Below the pieces are notes generated by a model. That model made no database searches and was not told the origin of the DNA. It saw only the letters and a program-made list of their open reading frames with translations. Below are positions 61,897-64,000 of a stretch of 64,000 nt of DNA, piece by piece (the stretch's first letter is position 1; each line of letters opens with the position of its first letter). Origin of the DNA: Rivularia sp963920925 (lineage in GTDB: Bacteria > Cyanobacteriota > Cyanobacteriia > Cyanobacteriales > Nostocaceae); contig NZ_CAWUDI010000003.1 in NCBI RefSeq assembly GCF_963920925.1, positions 1 to 64,000 of the forward strand, written 5' to 3'. Position numbers and translations under genes: made by a program.

Positions 61897-61935
61897 TTAT
61901 CAGTTACCAATTACCAATTACCAATTACCAATTAA
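61897..61935. repeat. CCAATTA tandem repeat
   Basis: Four copies of the heptamer TTACCAA; the stop codon of the channel gene (61932-61934, in ATTAATTATTTTTC) abuts it. Confidence 0.85.
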
Positions 61936-62735
61936 TTATTTTTCATTTCTCGAATTTCCGCTCTCAATGCTTTGATTTCTTCGTGTAAAGCAATAATCGA
62001 TTTGGAACTGGCTACTGATGCTTCTTCGTCTTCGGCATCTCTACCGATGAAAAACGTAGCTATTGATGCTGTAAAATAACCAAATACGGTGAAGGCATAG
62101 AGAGCTAAGATAAAACATAATACTCTTCCTTGGGGAGTTTGCGGGGAATAATCGCCTCCGTAAGTTATCATCAACATTGCCGTCCACCACAAGGCATCAA
62201 GGTAACTTTTGAATCCTTCTCCATCAGGAAGATTGCTTTCAAATGCATATATTCCCGCAGCACCTACGAAAGTCACGATTAGAGTTAGTCCTAAAACATA
62301 ACCAAAGTTTCGCCGATTCATGGTAGCTCTCAAGGCTCGCATTCCGCGATTGAGGGAGCCGACTATCCGTAATAAACGTAGGGAACGTGTAGCGCGAGCA
62401 ACTCTGGCTAAACGTAACACTCGCACAAATCTGAAAATTCTTAATGCTGGAACTAACAGGGAAATACCTATGAGCCAGTTATTTTTTAAATACTTAAGTT
62501 TGCGTGGAGATATGCTAAATGTAAATAGAAAATCAAAAATAAATATAATCCAGATAGTTGTAGAAACGGCATCGAGAAACGGATTTGTCCCCGAGATTAG
62601 TTCCACAACTAATAGCGCTAGCCATACAAAGCCCAGCACTATCATCGGTATTTCTAGCCAGTCGTCGACTTGTTGAACAAAATCAGTTAATTCTCGATCT
62701 AACTCGTATTTTTCAGTTTGATTTATTTGTGACAT
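61932..62735 (-). CDS. voltage-gated ion channel homologue (6TM)
   Basis: The product has 267 residues with six membrane segments. S4 is clear: FVRVLRLARVARATRSLRLL, regular basic residues every third position. After S5 the pore region reads ALWWTAMLMITYGGDYSPQTPQG, then S6 (VLCFILALYAFTVFGYFTAS) and a C-terminal coiled coil (SKSIIALHEEIKALRAEIRE). The selectivity segment TYGGDY is not the canonical TVGYGD of potassium channels, so ion selectivity is uncertain. The family is the bacterial ion-transport (Kv/NaV-like) superfamily. Confidence 0.85.
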   Translation of the reverse strand: MSQINQTEKYELDRELTDFVQQVDDWLEIPMIVLGFVWLALLVVELISGTNPFLDAVSTTIWIIFIFDFLFTFSISPRKLKYLKNNWLIGISLLVPALRIFRFVRVLRLARVARATRSLRLLRIVGSLNRGMRALRATMNRRNFGYVLGLTLIVTFVGAAGIYAFESNLPDGEGFKSYLDALWWTAMLMITYGGDYSPQTPQGRVLCFILALYAFTVFGYFTASIATFFIGRDAEDEEASVASSKSIIALHEEIKALRAEIREMKNN

Positions 62736-62874
62736 CGGTTGGTACTGTACTGTAAATTATTTTGCAATTCTTCCTCAAGAAAGCGATACAAATACCTTTG
62801 GGAAGATGCCTTTAGATAGATATTTTTAGTATTAATGAATAATTAAGCAGCCACATCCCGCTACAAGGAGAATT

Positions 62875-63804
62875 TTGATGAGTGTAAAGCAAATTTGGAG
62901 GTTATTAAAGGAAACCTTTAAAGAATGGAACGATGATAAAGCTTCTCGATTGGCTGCTGCTTTGTCGTATTACACGATTTTTTCTTTAGCACCATTGTTG
63001 ATTATTGCGATCGCGATCGCGGGGGCTGTATTTGGGGATGAAGCGGCTAGTGGCGAGATTGTACGCCAGATTCAAGGTTTGGTAGGTAAAGCTGGTGCGG
63101 AAGTGATTCAAACGGCTCTGCAAAATGCTCAAAAGCCAGATACCCGCAATTTCGCTTCAATTATCAGTATTGCGGTTTTATTATTTGGTGCAAGTAACGT
63201 TTTTGCTCAAATCCAAGATGCACTCAACACGATTTGGGAAGTTGAACCAAAGCCAGGAAGAAGTATTTGGCAAACGCTTCGCAAACGTTTTTTATCTTTT
63301 GCAATGGTTGGTGGTGTAGGCTTTTTATTAATGATGTCGCTGATTGTCAATGCTGTTTTAACTGGAATGGTTAACTACTTTGGCAGTTTAATTCCGGGTT
63401 TTGATTTCTTGTGGCAATTTGCTAACTTTGCGATTTCTTTTGCAGTCATCACTTTACTGTTCGCTTTAATTTACAAATTTATACCAGATGCCAAAATTGC
63501 TTGGAATGATGTCTGGGTTGGTTCAGCTATGACTTCATTATTATTCGTAATTGGTAAATCTCTCTTAGAATTATATTTAGGTAGCGGTAGTTTCGGTTCG
63601 GCTTACGGTGCAGCAGGTTCGTTGATAGTTCTTTTAGCCTGGATTAACTACGCTGCTCAAATTATTTTCTTTGGTGCCGAGTTTACCCAAGTTTATGCCA
63701 GTAAATATGGTTCTCACATCGTTCCAGATGAAAATTCAAGGAGAGTACCTCAAGCAGATAAAGCAAAGCAAGGAATGAAGCGCAGAAATTCCTCTCAAGA
63801 ATAA
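62875..63804 (+). CDS. YihY/BrkB-family inner-membrane protein
   Basis: The product is about 309 residues (ATG 62878; an ATG also at 62875). About six membrane helices, with SRLAAALSYYTIFSLAPLLI near the start, the family's hallmark, and LLFGASNVFAQIQDALNTIW and FIPDAKIAWNDVWVGSAMTS in the middle. The C-terminal tail is hydrophilic and basic. The older annotation ribonuclease BN for this family is wrong; the function is unknown. GGAG precedes the start well. A C6/G6 repeat and a hairpin terminator follow. Confidence 0.92.
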   Translation: MMSVKQIWRLLKETFKEWNDDKASRLAAALSYYTIFSLAPLLIIAIAIAGAVFGDEAASGEIVRQIQGLVGKAGAEVIQTALQNAQKPDTRNFASIISIAVLLFGASNVFAQIQDALNTIWEVEPKPGRSIWQTLRKRFLSFAMVGGVGFLLMMSLIVNAVLTGMVNYFGSLIPGFDFLWQFANFAISFAVITLLFALIYKFIPDAKIAWNDVWVGSAMTSLLFVIGKSLLELYLGSGSFGSAYGAAGSLIVLLAWINYAAQIIFFGAEFTQVYASKYGSHIVPDENSRRVPQADKAKQGMKRRNSSQE

Positions 63805-63831
63805 TTTATAAGTTAGGCATTTCAGACGTTT

Positions 63832-63875
63832 AGATCCCCCCAACCCCCCTTAAAAAGGGGGGCTTTTCGTAAGTC
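63832..63875. repeat. C6/G6 palindromic repeat, copy 3 of 3 (inverted)
   Basis: AGATCCCCCCAACCCCCCTT and AAGGGGGGCTTTTCGTAA, the reverse complement of the copy at 47833-47878. Confidence 0.9.
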
Positions 63876-63896
63876 CTATATTATACAAAAATTTAG

Positions 63897-63927
63897 AAAC
63901 CCGGTTTTTTTGAACAGCCGGGTTTTT
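63897..63927 (+). terminator. intrinsic terminator after the YihY gene
   Basis: AAACCCGG and CCGGGTTT flank a short loop, followed by TTTTTCTG. It lies 90 bp beyond the stop codon and has the same AAACCCGG stem as the hairpins at 8589 and 15075. Confidence 0.8.
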
Positions 63928-64000
63928 CTGTGTGTATCAAAATATATCAAAGATTTTTTAATTCTCATTTTTCTCAGAAAAACCTTACCAAAACCTTAGC

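Noticed and set aside
1..64000. tRNA, rRNA, tmRNA and RNase P RNA genes
   Set aside because: No cloverleaf-like block with a GTTCGA-type T-loop or conserved rRNA segment was noticed in the intergenic gaps. A tRNAscan or Rfam search would be needed to exclude them fully.

Overview
The window is chromosomal DNA of a filamentous, probably heterocyst-forming cyanobacterium (Nostocales type). The grounds are a form IB rbcL followed by rbcX, a sucrose synthase and a pentapeptide lumen-type protein. GCGATCGC octamers, many 7-9 bp tandem repeats (STRR type) between genes, and cyanobacterial families such as CyanoTRADD-associated 2TM and DUF4168 point the same way. I cannot name the genus. No rRNA, tRNA, CRISPR array or intact transposase was seen.

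Layout. 0-13.4 kb is housekeeping: rbcL-rbcX (minus strand), a beta-propeller protein, panB, serA, prmA, trxA, fabG, a SpoIIM-family membrane protein, a 2H phosphoesterase and holA. Between prmA and trxA lie a 211-bp MITE-like element with 13-bp inverted ends and 9-bp target duplications, and a 57-codon gene relic. 13.5-16.8 kb holds a DUF4168 protein, a LuxR-type regulator and a GH13 alpha-glucan enzyme. 17.2-23.7 kb is an exopolysaccharide locus in visible decay: a flippase relic, a glycosyltransferase with one in-frame stop, an intact flippase, a frameshifted acyltransferase, and a truncated glycosyltransferase, epimerase and Wzc-type kinase. Only the flippase and a WecG/TagA/CpsF transferase are whole.

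25-27.7 kb carries a JAMM peptidase, an E1-like/rhodanese sulfur-carrier enzyme and a methyltransferase-like protein. 27.9-33 kb is an accessory, conflict-like island: a PD-(D/E)XK protein flanked by 77-bp direct repeats, a membrane AAA ATPase, an antitoxin-like protein without a toxin, an HTH-AAA ATPase and, divergent from it, a CyanoTRADD-associated two-helix membrane protein. This is the best candidate for an undescribed system, though its unity is inferred from position and domain content only.

33-64 kb returns to metabolism and envelope functions. It holds a phosphodiester glycosidase, a GH65 phosphorylase/beta-phosphoglucomutase fusion, the gcvT-gcvH-gcvP glycine cleavage operon, a pentapeptide protein and PBP2. 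Next come a polyamine transporter (potA, potD, potB, no potC), sucrose synthase, two related peptidoglycan-binding proteins and a TPR protein. A frameshifted, N-terminally extended cytochrome c6, a peroxiredoxin-glutaredoxin fusion, murF, a TerB-like protein, a GNAT acetyltransferase, a zinc-ribbon membrane protein, a voltage-gated channel homologue and a YihY-family membrane protein complete it.

Repeats are pervasive. STRR tracts sit in most intergenic gaps, supply the stop codons of several genes, and one purine-rich tract is read in frame inside gcvP. Single-base disruptions in three genes may be real or may be consensus errors; the large deletions in the polysaccharide locus cannot be explained that way.
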